Shown here one piece after another: positions 49,744 to 58,451 of a stretch of 64,000 bases of DNA. The notes beneath the pieces were generated by a model. The model had not been told where the DNA came from. It made no database searches and saw only the letters and a program-made list of their open reading frames with translations. How positions within the stretch are numbered: position 1 is the stretch's first letter; every line of letters begins with the position of its first letter. Made by a program: the position numbers and the translations under genes. The stretch comes from Leifsonia poae (GTDB lineage: Bacteria; Actinomycetota; Actinomycetes; Actinomycetales; Microbacteriaceae): the NCBI RefSeq assembly GCF_020009625.1, contig NZ_JAIHLP010000001.1, positions 33,923 through 97,922 of the forward strand, in the 5' to 3' direction.

Positions 49744-50577
49744 ATGGCTTATGCGCCGACTCTGATTGTGTCGACGGATGCGGCGCCGTGTCCGCGCGCT
49801 GAGGTGTTGTTCACGTCGTTCGCGGCCGGTACCTCATCTGTGGATGTGTACCGTCTTGCTGCTGATCGTGAGTACCTTGTGCGTGGCGCGGTGAAGGCTG
49901 CTGTTGCCGGTGCGTTGTCGCGGATCGATTTCGAGATCCCGTTCGGTGTGCCGGTGCAGTACCGGGCGGAGATGTTCGACGCTGCGGGCCTGTCGCTCGG
50001 GTTCACGGACACTGCGACGGTCACGGTCGATGTGAGGGACACGTGGGTTCATAACCCGCTTGACCCGCAGGGGGCGACGACGGTTGCGTTCCGCGGCAAT
50101 GCGGCACGGTCGCTTGTTCGCCCGATTGAGGGTGACCGGGTGTGGCCGATTGGTCGAACTGTCGCGGTCATCGTGGCCGGGCAGCGGCGTGGAATCCAGG
50201 ATGCTGTTCTCGACGTGATCGTTGACAGTGTCAACCAGGCCGACCGGTTGCAGGCAATGTTCGGCAGTTACGGCACCCGCACCACACCGGTGCTCTGTTA
50301 CCGGATTGGTTCCACCGACCGGGTGCGTCTCCCTCGCCCGTTCTTTGCGGGCATTCTCAGCCTGGACGAGCAGGACCAGACGTACGTGTTGGGTGGGGAG
50401 AAGATCGCGTTCGGGATCACCGGTGACGAAGTGTCCCCGCCGACGCCGGCGCTGGTGGTGCCTCTGCTGACCCGTGCGGACCTGAATGCGGCGTTCCCGA
50501 CGAGGGCGGCGTTGAATGCGTTCTTCCTGACCCGTCTCGAGGCGAACCGGGCGTACCAGTTCGCGGGGACTTCCTGA
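49744..50577 (+). CDS. Distal tail / minor tail protein
   Basis: This 277-aa beta-rich protein has an N-terminal VDVYRLAADREYLVRGAVKA domain and a central RSLVRPIEGDRVWPIGRTVA, followed by RGIQDAVLDVIVDSVNQADR. This matches the first minor tail proteins after tape measure in actinophages (Dit-like). It abuts the next gene by one base. Confidence 0.72.
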   Translation: MAYAPTLIVSTDAAPCPRAEVLFTSFAAGTSSVDVYRLAADREYLVRGAVKAAVAGALSRIDFEIPFGVPVQYRAEMFDAAGLSLGFTDTATVTVDVRDTWVHNPLDPQGATTVAFRGNAARSLVRPIEGDRVWPIGRTVAVIVAGQRRGIQDAVLDVIVDSVNQADRLQAMFGSYGTRTTPVLCYRIGSTDRVRLPRPFFAGILSLDEQDQTYVLGGEKIAFGITGDEVSPPTPALVVPLLTRADLNAAFPTRAALNAFFLTRLEANRAYQFAGTS

Positions 50578-51689
50578 TGCGGGCACATACGACGGTTCTC
50601 GACAAGGTTCTGACGGGGTCGCACAACCGGCGGTTGATCGTTGATGTGTTTCACGGGTCCGACCGGGTGATGCGTGGGCTTGAGCTGACCGAGTGGGAGC
50701 TCGAAGGCGATCTGACTCGGGATGTGAAGTTCTCCGGGTCGGCGACGATCGCGTACCAGTCGGTGTCGGGTGAGTCGTTGGTGCCGGTGGAGACCGAAGG
50801 TGTGTTGTCGCCGTTCAAGGCGCGTCTGTTGTTGACGATGGAGATCACCGCTGGCAGTTTCACTGAGCTGATCACATTGGGGTGGGCGCGGGTCATCACC
50901 GTCCAGTCTGGTGTCGACTTTGTGGCCGATACCCGGTTCGGTCGGTTCGTTGTTGCGTCGGTGGTGCAGATCGTGTTCCTCGGTCTTGAGGAGAATGTGC
51001 GCCGGCGTGGGTTTCGTTCCCCGGAGCAGCCGCCGTCGCTGGTCTCCACGTATGCGGAGCTGCGGCGCATCACCGGGATGACGGTCGTCGCGACCGTTCC
51101 GGACAAGGCGATCCCGGCAGCGATCGTGTACGAGACGGCGCAGGGCGGCCGGCTGAACGGTGTGCAGGATCTGTGGGGGAACCTCGACTGCATCGGGGTG
51201 ATCAACCAGTTCGGTGCGTGGGTGGGTGTCCCGAAAAGCCCCGGGTCTTCGGTTGGTGCGTTGACGATCGGCGCGGAGGGGACCGTTGTCGATATCGGGT
51301 ATGAGGTCGACACGGACACTGTCTACAACTGCGTCGTCGGCACGTTCGAGGACGCCGACCGGAACCCGATCTATTCGGTTGCGGAGGAGACGGTCGGCCC
51401 GCTTGCAACGTCTGGGTATTACGAGGAGAACACCCGCTACTACTCGTCGCCGTTGGTGACGACGCAGGCCGGCGCGGACTCTGCGGTCAGGGCGATCCTC
51501 ACTCAGTCGATCGGCGGGCAAACGTACGAGGTCCCCATTTCGTGCATTGCGAACCCGGTGATCGAGTCCGGTGATGTGCTGCGTGTCCACGGGCACACGC
51601 GCCCGCTCAAGGGTCGGATGATCCGCTGGCGGATGACGCAGGCGGCGCTGATGGACGTGACCTTGGAAGTGCAGAGGAGCCTCACGTGA
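50577..51689 (+). CDS. Minor tail protein (DUF5047-type)
   Basis: This 370-aa protein begins HTTVLDKVLTGSHNRRLIVD and continues RGLELTEWELEGDLTRDVKF with FSGSATIAYQS. Later segments are a TEDL-like PVIESGDVLRVHGHTRPLKG and a terminal TLEVQRSL strand. This order fits the second baseplate-type protein. It overlaps the next gene by GTGA. Confidence 0.72.
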   Translation: MRAHTTVLDKVLTGSHNRRLIVDVFHGSDRVMRGLELTEWELEGDLTRDVKFSGSATIAYQSVSGESLVPVETEGVLSPFKARLLLTMEITAGSFTELITLGWARVITVQSGVDFVADTRFGRFVVASVVQIVFLGLEENVRRRGFRSPEQPPSLVSTYAELRRITGMTVVATVPDKAIPAAIVYETAQGGRLNGVQDLWGNLDCIGVINQFGAWVGVPKSPGSSVGALTIGAEGTVVDIGYEVDTDTVYNCVVGTFEDADRNPIYSVAEETVGPLATSGYYEENTRYYSSPLVTTQAGADSAVRAILTQSIGGQTYEVPISCIANPVIESGDVLRVHGHTRPLKGRMIRWRMTQAALMDVTLEVQRSLT

Positions 51690-52546
51690 GAACCGCGACC
51701 GACATCCTCGCCGACCGGGTCAAAGACCTCCCCGACGTGGACAGGCGCACCGCGATCTTCGCCCGCATGGACGGCAACCTCGCCGTCGTGAACACCGGCC
51801 CCACGACGATCAGCATCCCCTGTGTCGGGTTCTACCCGCCGATCCCTGGCATGGCCGTCCAGCTGGAACGCACCGCCGGACAATGGAAAGTGACCGGCCC
51901 TGCTGTGGCGCAACCAGCTATTGGGACGATCTCCGCCACCGGCACCCCGCAGGCGACTGTCACGATCGGCGGGAAGCAGTTCCAGCTGTACTACCGGTCC
52001 GGGTACACGCCCTCGATCGGTGACCAGGTCGAGGTGAACTGGGCAACCGGTGTCATCCAGGGTAAGATCACCGGGTCGAACACCGGCACCGACCCGGGCA
52101 CCAACCCCGGCGGCGGCGCAACCCCACTGCCCACGTCCCCGATCCTTGCCTCCGACTCCGGCCAGTTCCGGTCGAGGTGGCAGGGCAACGACCCGCGCGC
52201 CTCCGACAGTGTGTCAGGGGCGTGGGTCTACAACGGCCGCGTCGCCGCAGCACTCACCGGCGCCACGGTCACGAAGAGCGAAATTTACCTCCCGCTGCGC
52301 GCCCAACTCGGCGTGTGCAACATCGGCGTCCACACCTCCGCGACCCTCCCCAGCGGATGGGTCGGTATGAGTCTCTCCACCCCGCTCAACCCGCGCGGCG
52401 GGTGGGTGACCCTCCCGCTGTCGTTCGCCGCGACACTCGCTGCCGGCGGTGGGATCTCGGTTGCGTCCGGCAACGGCGACAACCAATGGGCGGGTACCCA
52501 GTCCGACCCTCTCTCTGGCGCGCTGCGCTTCCAAGGAACCCGATAG
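51686..52546 (+). CDS. Minor tail protein
   Basis: This 286-aa protein has an N-terminal OB-like segment (IFARMDGNLAVVNTGPTTIS, GMAVQLERTAGQWKVTGP), a flexible Gly/Pro/Thr linker (SNTGTDPGTNPGGGATPLP), and a C-terminal domain that resembles a carbohydrate-binding jelly roll. This suggests a receptor-binding part joined to a baseplate part, but I do not recognise a family. Confidence 0.65.
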   Translation: MRTATDILADRVKDLPDVDRRTAIFARMDGNLAVVNTGPTTISIPCVGFYPPIPGMAVQLERTAGQWKVTGPAVAQPAIGTISATGTPQATVTIGGKQFQLYYRSGYTPSIGDQVEVNWATGVIQGKITGSNTGTDPGTNPGGGATPLPTSPILASDSGQFRSRWQGNDPRASDSVSGAWVYNGRVAAALTGATVTKSEIYLPLRAQLGVCNIGVHTSATLPSGWVGMSLSTPLNPRGGWVTLPLSFAATLAAGGGISVASGNGDNQWAGTQSDPLSGALRFQGTR

Positions 52547-52554
52547 GAGCCCCG

Positions 52555-53133
52555 ATGTCCGCAGACAGATACGGCACGAAAGGTCAACCGCAGTTCGATG
52601 CCGTTGGTGCACCAGCGATCGACGTCGACCCCTCATCTGTCGCGGACTACGCGGCGACTGTCGGGAACCACATCGTCGGAACCACCGCGCAACGCAACGC
52701 GAACGTCGTGCCCGGCCCCTCCGGGAAAGCCGTGTGGGACGGCCTATATTGGTCCGACACCACAGACGGGTGCACGTACAAGAGGATCGCTGGTGCGTGG
52801 GTGCTCCAGCTGAAGGACACCGGGTGGTTGCCGTTGACCCTCGTCTCGTCGTGGGTCGATTACGGATCGTCCGCGTACGGGCCGCCCCGATACCGGGTTA
52901 TGAATGGTCAGACCCATGTGTCGATCATGATGAAGTCGGGAACGATCGCGTCGTCCACGCTCTTCACCACCCTGCCTGCCGGGCTACCGGGCACAACAGT
53001 CCTCAAGTGGGGTATTGGCTCCGGTGGTGTCCTCGTCGGCATCTCGGTCACACCTGACGGCAGGATGACCTTCGTCACCACTGCCAACGGAACGTACACA
53101 AACGTGTGCATCAGCTTCCCGGCTGATCAGTAG
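52555..53133 (+). CDS. Tail tip / receptor-binding-type protein
   Basis: The protein is 192 aa. The N-terminal part (DPSSVADYAATVGNHIVGTT and DGLYWSDTTDGCTYKRIA) is common in short tail fibre or tip proteins. The beta-rich C-terminal half has an alternating Thr/Val/Gly pattern. GGAG precedes ATG 52555. Function is inferred from position. Confidence 0.65.
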   Translation: MSADRYGTKGQPQFDAVGAPAIDVDPSSVADYAATVGNHIVGTTAQRNANVVPGPSGKAVWDGLYWSDTTDGCTYKRIAGAWVLQLKDTGWLPLTLVSSWVDYGSSAYGPPRYRVMNGQTHVSIMMKSGTIASSTLFTTLPAGLPGTTVLKWGIGSGGVLVGISVTPDGRMTFVTTANGTYTNVCISFPADQ

Positions 53134-53169
53134 GCAGACGCTTAGCCTCTGCCCGTTCGAACACTCTCC

Positions 53170-53192
53170 GGCCCTGCAAGTGCGGGGCCTTT
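53170..53192 (+). terminator. Terminator-like hairpin before the lysis gene
   Basis: GGCCCTGC pairs with GCGGGGCC (one G-U pair) around an AAGT loop and is followed by TTT. It lies in the 82-bp gap between the tail-tip gene and the lysin gene. Confidence 0.6.
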
Positions 53193-53215
53193 CGCATGTG
53201 AGGAAGCGCGAGCCG

Positions 53216-53980
53216 ATGCCCGAGTACATTTACCCCACCTACGCGCACACTGCGTCCGATCAGGACGGCACATGGCAGGGCCACAAGGACCGCACACCGC
53301 CGAGCGTGAATCCGGGCATGGACTACGCCTGCGCGTACGGGTCGGTTGTCGTCGCCGCGAAAGCTGGGGTGATCCGCGTCGCCGATTCGACGATGGGCGG
53401 CAGCGGCGGACGGCTGGTGTACATCACCCATCCCGATGGCGACGAAACCCAGTACCTGCACCTGTCCCGGATCGACGTGACCGCAGGCCAGACGGTGACC
53501 CAGGGGCAGCAGATTGCCCTGTCGGGTGCGTCCGGGTTCGGCTCAGACCGCTATTACGGCCCGCACTGCCACGTGTCCCTGTATCTGCACGGGGTGAACG
53601 TCGATTTTCAGAAGTACGTCAACATCACCGACTCTCACGGTGGGGGCGGATCGAACAAGGAGGACGAATTGTCTGCAGCAGAAGTGGCGGAGATCAAAGC
53701 GCACGTCACCGCCGAAACCAACCGGCTTGCCGAGTATGTGCGGCGGGAGTCCCGGATGCGCCTGTACAAGAACAGCGCCACCGGCCAGTTCATGGCTGCG
53801 TCGATCCTGTCGGGCCGGTACGAGATCCTTTCCGGTCAGTCGGAGGTCGACTCGCTCGTGAAGAACGGGTATCTGGAGATCGCGAACGGTGACGCCGCGA
53901 CCCCGCAGATCGTCGACGACCTGCGCTGGCGCAACATCATCGCCAAGTGCCCGGTGAACATCAAAGCCATCGCCGGCTGA
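53216..53980 (+). CDS. M23-like peptidase, candidate endolysin
   Basis: This 254-aa protein has the LytM/M23 beta fold: GMDYACAYGSVVVAAKAGVI (35-52), YLHLSRIDVTAGQTVTQGQQ, and YGPHCHVSLYL with His117 and His119. The usual first zinc ligand is histidine in HxxxD. Here the motif reads NPGMD, with Asn32 and Asp36. The C-terminal domain is helical then beta-rich and may bind the wall. DUF2746 and holin genes follow, so this is the natural lysis gene. Activity depends on whether Asn32 can bind zinc. Confidence 0.78.
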   Translation: MPEYIYPTYAHTASDQDGTWQGHKDRTPPSVNPGMDYACAYGSVVVAAKAGVIRVADSTMGGSGGRLVYITHPDGDETQYLHLSRIDVTAGQTVTQGQQIALSGASGFGSDRYYGPHCHVSLYLHGVNVDFQKYVNITDSHGGGGSNKEDELSAAEVAEIKAHVTAETNRLAEYVRRESRMRLYKNSATGQFMAASILSGRYEILSGQSEVDSLVKNGYLEIANGDAATPQIVDDLRWRNIIAKCPVNIKAIAG

Positions 53981-54011
53981 TCCCTCTCTCAACCCTGAGA
54001 GGGGGTCCTAG

Positions 54012-54476
54012 ATGAATCTGCCCGGATGGTTCATCGACTGGGCGGGGGATGTCACTCTCGCTCAGGTCGTGATCTGGATTGCGATCATCGTTTTCCTGAT
54101 CTGGATTCTGCGGAAGTCGTGGCCCGGTCTCCGAGCCGCGATCAAACTCACCGACATCTTGTCTGCGCTCCCGGCGTTCATGGAGCAGACGAAGAACACG
54201 CTCAGCGAGCAGGACCAGAAGATCGCCGAGATCCACCACGAGACCCACAACAACAACGGGTCGTCGATCAAGGACTCCACCGACCGTATCGAGCTCGGTG
54301 TGAGGGGACTGTTCGACCGGGTCGGGATTCTCGAGGAGACGACACGTTCCCTGATCACCAGCGACGCCGAACTGCGCAAAGACACTGCCAACCTTCGCCG
54401 TGAATTCGACGACACCCACCCGCGGTCTGCAATCGAGCACCTCCGTGACAACCCCACCCAGCAAGGAGAATCATGA
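54012..54476 (+). CDS. DUF2746-type membrane-anchored protein
   Basis: The protein is 154 aa. It has one N-terminal helix (LAQVVIWIAIIVFLIWILRK), followed by a coiled-coil-like region and a polar tail, the layout of DUF2746 proteins encoded in actinophage lysis cassettes. It overlaps the holin gene by ATGA. It may act as a second holin or spanin-like anchor. Confidence 0.75.
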   Translation: MNLPGWFIDWAGDVTLAQVVIWIAIIVFLIWILRKSWPGLRAAIKLTDILSALPAFMEQTKNTLSEQDQKIAEIHHETHNNNGSSIKDSTDRIELGVRGLFDRVGILEETTRSLITSDAELRKDTANLRREFDDTHPRSAIEHLRDNPTQQGES

Positions 54477-54886
54477 GTAAACACACCGCCGTCTCCGGCG
54501 CCATCTGGTTCCCGAACCAGCGCGTCATCCGCACCGTCCTGTCCGGCATCATCGCCGCGATCCCGACTCTCGTCGTCATTGCGGGTGTCCTCGCCGACCA
54601 GTGGCCGGTGCAGTGGCTCCTCGCCACCGTCGCCGCTCTCGTCGCGATCCAGGGTGTCCTCACCCGGGTCATGGCGATCCCGGGCGTGAACGCGTGGCTG
54701 ACTGGGCTCGGTGCCGGGTCCGCACCTCGCGAGGCGGCACTGAATGTTGACGGTTCGTACGTGGTCACCACTGTTCCCCAGTCGGTCACGGACGCGGTCC
54801 TCGCTGCGCATGCGGACAAGACGCCGGAGCAGAAGTCCGCGGACGAACAGTTCGCGGCTGGGCGGCTGGCTTCCGGTAACGCGTAA
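54473..54886 (+). CDS. Holin candidate
   Basis: The protein is 137 aa with two hydrophobic helices (IIAAIPTLVVIAGVLADQW and LLATVAALVAIQGVLTRV) and a long polar C-terminus. It lies between lysin/DUF2746 and tail-fibre genes. Two-helix holins of this length are frequent in actinophages. It would form the membrane hole that releases the lysin. Confidence 0.75.
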   Translation: MSKHTAVSGAIWFPNQRVIRTVLSGIIAAIPTLVVIAGVLADQWPVQWLLATVAALVAIQGVLTRVMAIPGVNAWLTGLGAGSAPREAALNVDGSYVVTTVPQSVTDAVLAAHADKTPEQKSADEQFAAGRLASGNA

Positions 54887-54916
54887 TCCACCCAGCGACT
54901 TGAACGAGGAGGACTC

Positions 54917-55801
54917 ATGCCCCAGGTGACCATCGGCGCCGACGATCTCGCCCAGGCCGGCCTCACCCCGGCCGAGGGTGATCGGTTCATGTTCCGGTTC
55001 GCGCAGGTCGCTGTCGGCGAGACGCGTGTGACCTCGACCGACACATGGACGGTCACCCTCGACGAGGCGGGTAACGCCAGCACGAGTGTTCCGCAGACGC
55101 CTCCCGGCAACGCGGTCGTGGTGTCGTCGTCTCTGCGCGGGTTCCGCACGACCTACGTGGCCGGGTACCCGAACACGGACACCACTCTCACCGAGCTCCT
55201 CACCGACTTCACCGTCAACCCGAGCACGCTCGCACCGACTCCGGCCACGGATGCGTGGTGGGTGGCTCTACGGACTCTGCAAGCGCAGGTCGACGCTATC
55301 GAGGGCGGCGGGCCGGGTGGGCCGGGCGATAAGGGTCCTACCGGTGACAAGGGCCCGGATGGGGACCGCGGCCCGCAAGGTTTCCCCGGGGACAAAGGTC
55401 CAGTCGGCGACCAGGGACCGATCGGAACGAAGGGTGCCACCGGCGATCTCGGTACCAAGGGTGCCACGGGCGATGCTGGCCCGGTCGGAGACAAAGGTCC
55501 GATCGGTGGTCGGGGCCCGGTTGGTGATGCCGGTACGAAGGGTGCAACGGGCGACAAGGGTCCGGCCGGGGACAAGGGGCCCACGGGTGATCAGGGGCCG
55601 ACTGGCGCGGCCGGCACCATCACCGCGGCGGCGATCACCGACTCCACCGTGATCGGGCGCACGCTCATCACGGCGTCGACCGCGGCGGCCGTGAAGGCGG
55701 CGGCCGGGCTGGGGAGCGTGACCAACATCGCTGTGACTCTTCTCGGCCCGTCTGATCCGGTGCCAGGTGGTACGCCTCCGGGCCTGATCGCGCGAGGGTA
55801 G
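54917..55801 (+). CDS. Collagen-like phage structural protein
   Basis: This 294-aa protein has a beta-type N-terminal head (residues 1-130, TIGADDLAQAGLTPAEGDRF) and then about 35 Gly-X-Y triplets (131-235), rich in GDK, GPT and GAT. A short C-terminal domain has STAAAVKAAAGLGSVTNIAV. Such proteins form triple-helical fibres. It is likely to be a tail or capsid fibre, although a fibre encoded after holin genes is unusual. The repeat-rich DNA could expand or shrink. Confidence 0.8.
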   Translation: MPQVTIGADDLAQAGLTPAEGDRFMFRFAQVAVGETRVTSTDTWTVTLDEAGNASTSVPQTPPGNAVVVSSSLRGFRTTYVAGYPNTDTTLTELLTDFTVNPSTLAPTPATDAWWVALRTLQAQVDAIEGGGPGGPGDKGPTGDKGPDGDRGPQGFPGDKGPVGDQGPIGTKGATGDLGTKGATGDAGPVGDKGPIGGRGPVGDAGTKGATGDKGPAGDKGPTGDQGPTGAAGTITAAAITDSTVIGRTLITASTAAAVKAAAGLGSVTNIAVTLLGPSDPVPGGTPPGLIARG

Positions 55802-55803
55802 AC

Positions 55804-57360
55804 ATGAGCATCCGTCCCGCAATCGTCACCATTGGTGCGACGGCGGCAGCGACCAGCGCGAACAACATCGTGCTGGCGCGGCCCTCCGGTATCCAGGTCG
55901 GCGATCTCCTCATGGTGGAGGCGTCGAACTCGAACCAGCCGCCGTCCGACTGGACCATCCCGTCCGGGTGGACACGCGAGGGCACCCCGTTCGTGGTCAA
56001 CGACGCCGACCAGCGCGGCACCGGCCTGTTCATCCTCAAGGTCGACACCGCCGGTGTGCTCGCCGCGCTGCCAGCGTCGTGGACGTTCACCTTCCCCGGA
56101 ACAGCTCGCATCCTCGGCGGCATCCAGGTCGTGCGGTACGTCGACCTTGCCGCGCCCATCGGCGGGTTCCCGGCGAAGTCCACCACCTCCGGCCTGGCCC
56201 GGGTCATGCCGTCGTTCACGGTCGCCCGCAACAACTCGTTGCTGGTGCTCGCGGCAACGAATCAGGTCACCTCCCCGAACCCGGCGACGGCGACCGTCAC
56301 CGACGGCACGGTCACGAGCGTTCTCGACCTTGCCACCCCGGGCGACACGACCGTTACCCGCACCGCGTTGAAGGTGTGGACGAAGCCCGTCGACGCCGGC
56401 GCATCCGGCAGCCAGACCGTCACCTGGACAGGTGCAGCCACCGGCGCCGCGGTCATGGGGTTCGCCCTCAACCCGCTGCCCGACCCCGGGTTCGCCTGGT
56501 CGATCTGGGACGGTACCACCGAACGCCCAGCGACCGTCACCATCTGGGACGGCGCGACCGAGAAGCCCGTCACCGGGGTCGGCTACGTTCCGAGAAACCA
56601 GACCGTCTCCCAAATGCTCGCAAGCTCCTCGTGGATCAGATGGGCGCACCGGTTCGGGTCCCGCAACTGGGTTGAGTTCTCCGCCCGCGCTGCCCGCGAG
56701 GCCGCCGTGTACTGGCAGGTCGACGCGCTCGAAGTGAGCGTCCACGTGTCCGCGTCACCCGACGGCGGCACCACGCCAGGCACGTTCTGGTGCTCCCACG
56801 ACGCCTACCTGGACCGCATGGTCCTCGGTGTCCCGGGCGGCACCACCCTCCCAATCGTGTCCCTCACCGACACGCAGATCCGTACCTACACGCAGACCGC
56901 CGCATTCACGGATGTGCCCGGCCAACCGTCGGAGCCGTTGCTCACCCTCGACGAGGTCGACGCCCTCTACCCGGGCGTCATCCTCGTGATCGAGGACAAA
57001 ACCTACGCGAATCAGGTGCGGTTGCGCGCATGGATCGACGCGCACGGTGGGGCTGCCCGCATCATCTGGAAACAGTCCGGGGCGGGCACACGCTCGCCCA
57101 GCTCAACCGGGCTCATCGCCTGGGGGTACTTCTTCGACACTGACATGGCGAGCTTCACGGCCAAGCAGGCGCAGTGGGACTACGTCGGCCTCGATTACCA
57201 GTCATCCGACGCGACAATCACGGCAGGCGTTACGGCCGCCGGCGCTTCGCGGTGCATCCACCACATCATCCCGAACACCGCCCAACGCGACAGGATGCTC
57301 GGCCTGGGCGCGCGCGGCCTCATGGTCGCGAACGTCCGGGACTGCGTCCCGCGCCCCTAG
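55804..57360 (+). CDS. Minor tail protein with glycerophosphodiester phosphodiesterase domain
   Basis: The protein is 518 aa. The N-terminal ~230 residues are beta-rich with two IWDG-x-T-E repeats (near 236-258), typical of fibre shafts. From about 278 a GDPD-type TIM barrel appears: WAHRFGSRNWVEFSARA, ALEVSVHVSASPDG, CSHDAYLDRM and VILVIEDKTY. GDPD domains in tail proteins can degrade teichoic-acid polymers on Gram-positive walls. The first HR-G-x pattern here is HRFGS; an acidic residue elsewhere should complete the site. Confidence 0.82.
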   Translation: MSIRPAIVTIGATAAATSANNIVLARPSGIQVGDLLMVEASNSNQPPSDWTIPSGWTREGTPFVVNDADQRGTGLFILKVDTAGVLAALPASWTFTFPGTARILGGIQVVRYVDLAAPIGGFPAKSTTSGLARVMPSFTVARNNSLLVLAATNQVTSPNPATATVTDGTVTSVLDLATPGDTTVTRTALKVWTKPVDAGASGSQTVTWTGAATGAAVMGFALNPLPDPGFAWSIWDGTTERPATVTIWDGATEKPVTGVGYVPRNQTVSQMLASSSWIRWAHRFGSRNWVEFSARAAREAAVYWQVDALEVSVHVSASPDGGTTPGTFWCSHDAYLDRMVLGVPGGTTLPIVSLTDTQIRTYTQTAAFTDVPGQPSEPLLTLDEVDALYPGVILVIEDKTYANQVRLRAWIDAHGGAARIIWKQSGAGTRSPSSTGLIAWGYFFDTDMASFTAKQAQWDYVGLDYQSSDATITAGVTAAGASRCIHHIIPNTAQRDRMLGLGARGLMVANVRDCVPRP

Positions 57361-57542
57361 TCGACGAGGATCGCGTTGATGATGAACCCGGCAGGGATTC
57401 GTCGTCTCGCTTCGGCGATGCCCGCGACGTAGTCAGCACATTCGACCACGATCTCGTCACCGAGCTCGACCGGGTCTGAACCCTGTCTCTGCACCCGCAA
57501 CCTGACCTTCACACCGCCAACGATACGGTGAGCTACCGTCAT
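57357..57542 (-). CDS. Small phage protein at right end
   Basis: The protein is 61 aa with HRIVGGVKVRLRVQRQGSDP and CADYVAGIAEARRRIPAG. It converges with the fibre gene by a 4-bp overlap. It reads leftward, as do all genes to its right in the phage. Function is unknown. Confidence 0.6.
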   Translation of the reverse strand: MTVAHRIVGGVKVRLRVQRQGSDPVELGDEIVVECADYVAGIAEARRRIPAGFIINAILVD

Positions 57543-57624
57543 TGCCTGCCAAAGAGAAACCCCCAGGGTGGGTAAGTCCCCGGGGGTCAGTTCTCATTGC
57601 GGATGAGGTTGGGATGTTCGGTTC

Positions 57625-58122
57625 TTAGACGGCTGCCTTTCTCGGGCGTCCACCACTGGTGTTGCGGGTTTCAAGCCAACGCTCCACAGCATGCCGTCCC
57701 ATCAACGGGCCCTGAGCGGTCTCAATGACCGGACTCGGGAATCCGTTGATGGAAGCGAACTGCCGTGCACGCTGACGAGAGACACCAGCCATATCTGCAA
57801 TCTCCGCATAGCCGACAACCTCCGGAAACAGAGGCCGTTCGAGTTCTGCGTCGACTGCTGCTTCGGAAAGTACTTCCAGCCTGGTCACGTTGATCGAACC
57901 GAGTGTCGATTCGGCCGTGGTCGTGACGAGACGGGATGCTTCCGTGGCTGCGTCGAGAGGCGTCGCGGCCTCTACCGAGAGGACGACAGTTCCTCCGGTG
58001 AGGTCGTGCTCAACACTCATCGCCGCCCCGTGGTTGGTCAGCGCGTCAATGGTGTCGAAGGCCGCATCTTCCGTGAACGTAGTTGCGCTCACGAACGACA
58101 CACTGGCCTGCCAACTAGTCAT
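57625..58122 (-). CDS. HTH protein, possible HicB-type antitoxin
   Basis: The protein is 165 aa from ATG 58122 behind AGAGGA. The N-terminal ~90 residues are alpha/beta (WQASVSFVSATTFTEDAAFD, LTGGTVVLSVEAATPLDAAT). The C-terminal part is a helix-turn-helix (YAEIADMAGVSRQRARQFAS, then MGRHAVERWLETRN). It follows a HicA-like frame on the same strand. Antitoxins with a degenerate N-terminal domain and DNA-binding C-terminal domain fit this pattern, but the N-domain does not clearly match HicB. An independent DNA-binding role is possible. Confidence 0.6.
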   Translation of the reverse strand: MTSWQASVSFVSATTFTEDAAFDTIDALTNHGAAMSVEHDLTGGTVVLSVEAATPLDAATEASRLVTTTAESTLGSINVTRLEVLSEAAVDAELERPLFPEVVGYAEIADMAGVSRQRARQFASINGFPSPVIETAQGPLMGRHAVERWLETRNTSGGRPRKAAV

Positions 58123-58180
58123 TGCTTTGTCCTCTCTGATGGGTGAAGTTGAGGGGTACTCCCAAAGGGATGTTGTGTTA

Positions 58181-58224
58181 GGTTGAGGGGAAAGCCGCCC
58201 TGTCAAGTGACTTTCCCCCCAACC
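58181..58224 (-). other. 14-bp hairpin between HicA-like frame and HTH gene
   Basis: GGTTGAGGGGAAAG pairs with CTTTCCCCCCAACC, one mismatch, loop of 16. It overlaps the right inverted repeat. GTTGAGGGG recurs at 58148-58156. The loop contains TTGACA on the minus strand, so the region may be a promoter with operator or an attenuator for the HTH gene. Confidence 0.45.
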
Positions 58225-58232
58225 TCATCCGC

Positions 58233-58427
58233 TTACTGGTTGTATCCGCGCTGTCTCAGCAGCGAGAGGGTATTTGCATACCATCTGTGGTCGGACGGTG
58301 TTCCATGAATCAGAACGGCCGTCAGGGTTTTGTTCGGTGGATAACACATCCATCCCTTTTTGGTGGGGACGATCCGCCAACCCTGTTCTTCCAGCGATTC
58401 GATAAGCGGTTTGATTCGCTTGTCGAT
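58233..58427 (-). CDS. HicA-like mRNA interferase-type ORF without canonical start
   Basis: The open frame (about 64 aa) reads IDKRIKPLIESLEEQGWRIV, then KKGWMCYPPNK and IHGTPSDHRWYANTLSLLRQ. This is the family pattern of HicA-like toxins with a dsRBD-like fold and a conserved His in HGTPSDH. AGGAGG lies on the minus strand upstream, but no ATG, GTG or TTG follows in frame. ATC at 58427 is the only codon at a suitable distance. Either a rare start, a start lost to mutation or a sequence error is possible. Confidence 0.55.
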   Translation of the reverse strand: MDKRIKPLIESLEEQGWRIVPTKKGWMCYPPNKTLTAVLIHGTPSDHRWYANTLSLLRQRGYNQ

Positions 58428-58451
58428 CGGGGGTACCTCCTCTCTATTTAG

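Larger units (their letters stand above)
57599..58232. repeat. 15-bp perfect inverted repeats flanking the HTH gene
   Basis: GCGGATGAGGTTGGG (57599-57613) and its exact complement (58218-58232) bracket the gene at 57625-58122. The right copy abuts the stop codon of the HicA-like frame. No transposase lies between them. It may be a remnant of a mobile cassette, an invertible segment or two operator copies. Confidence 0.55.
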
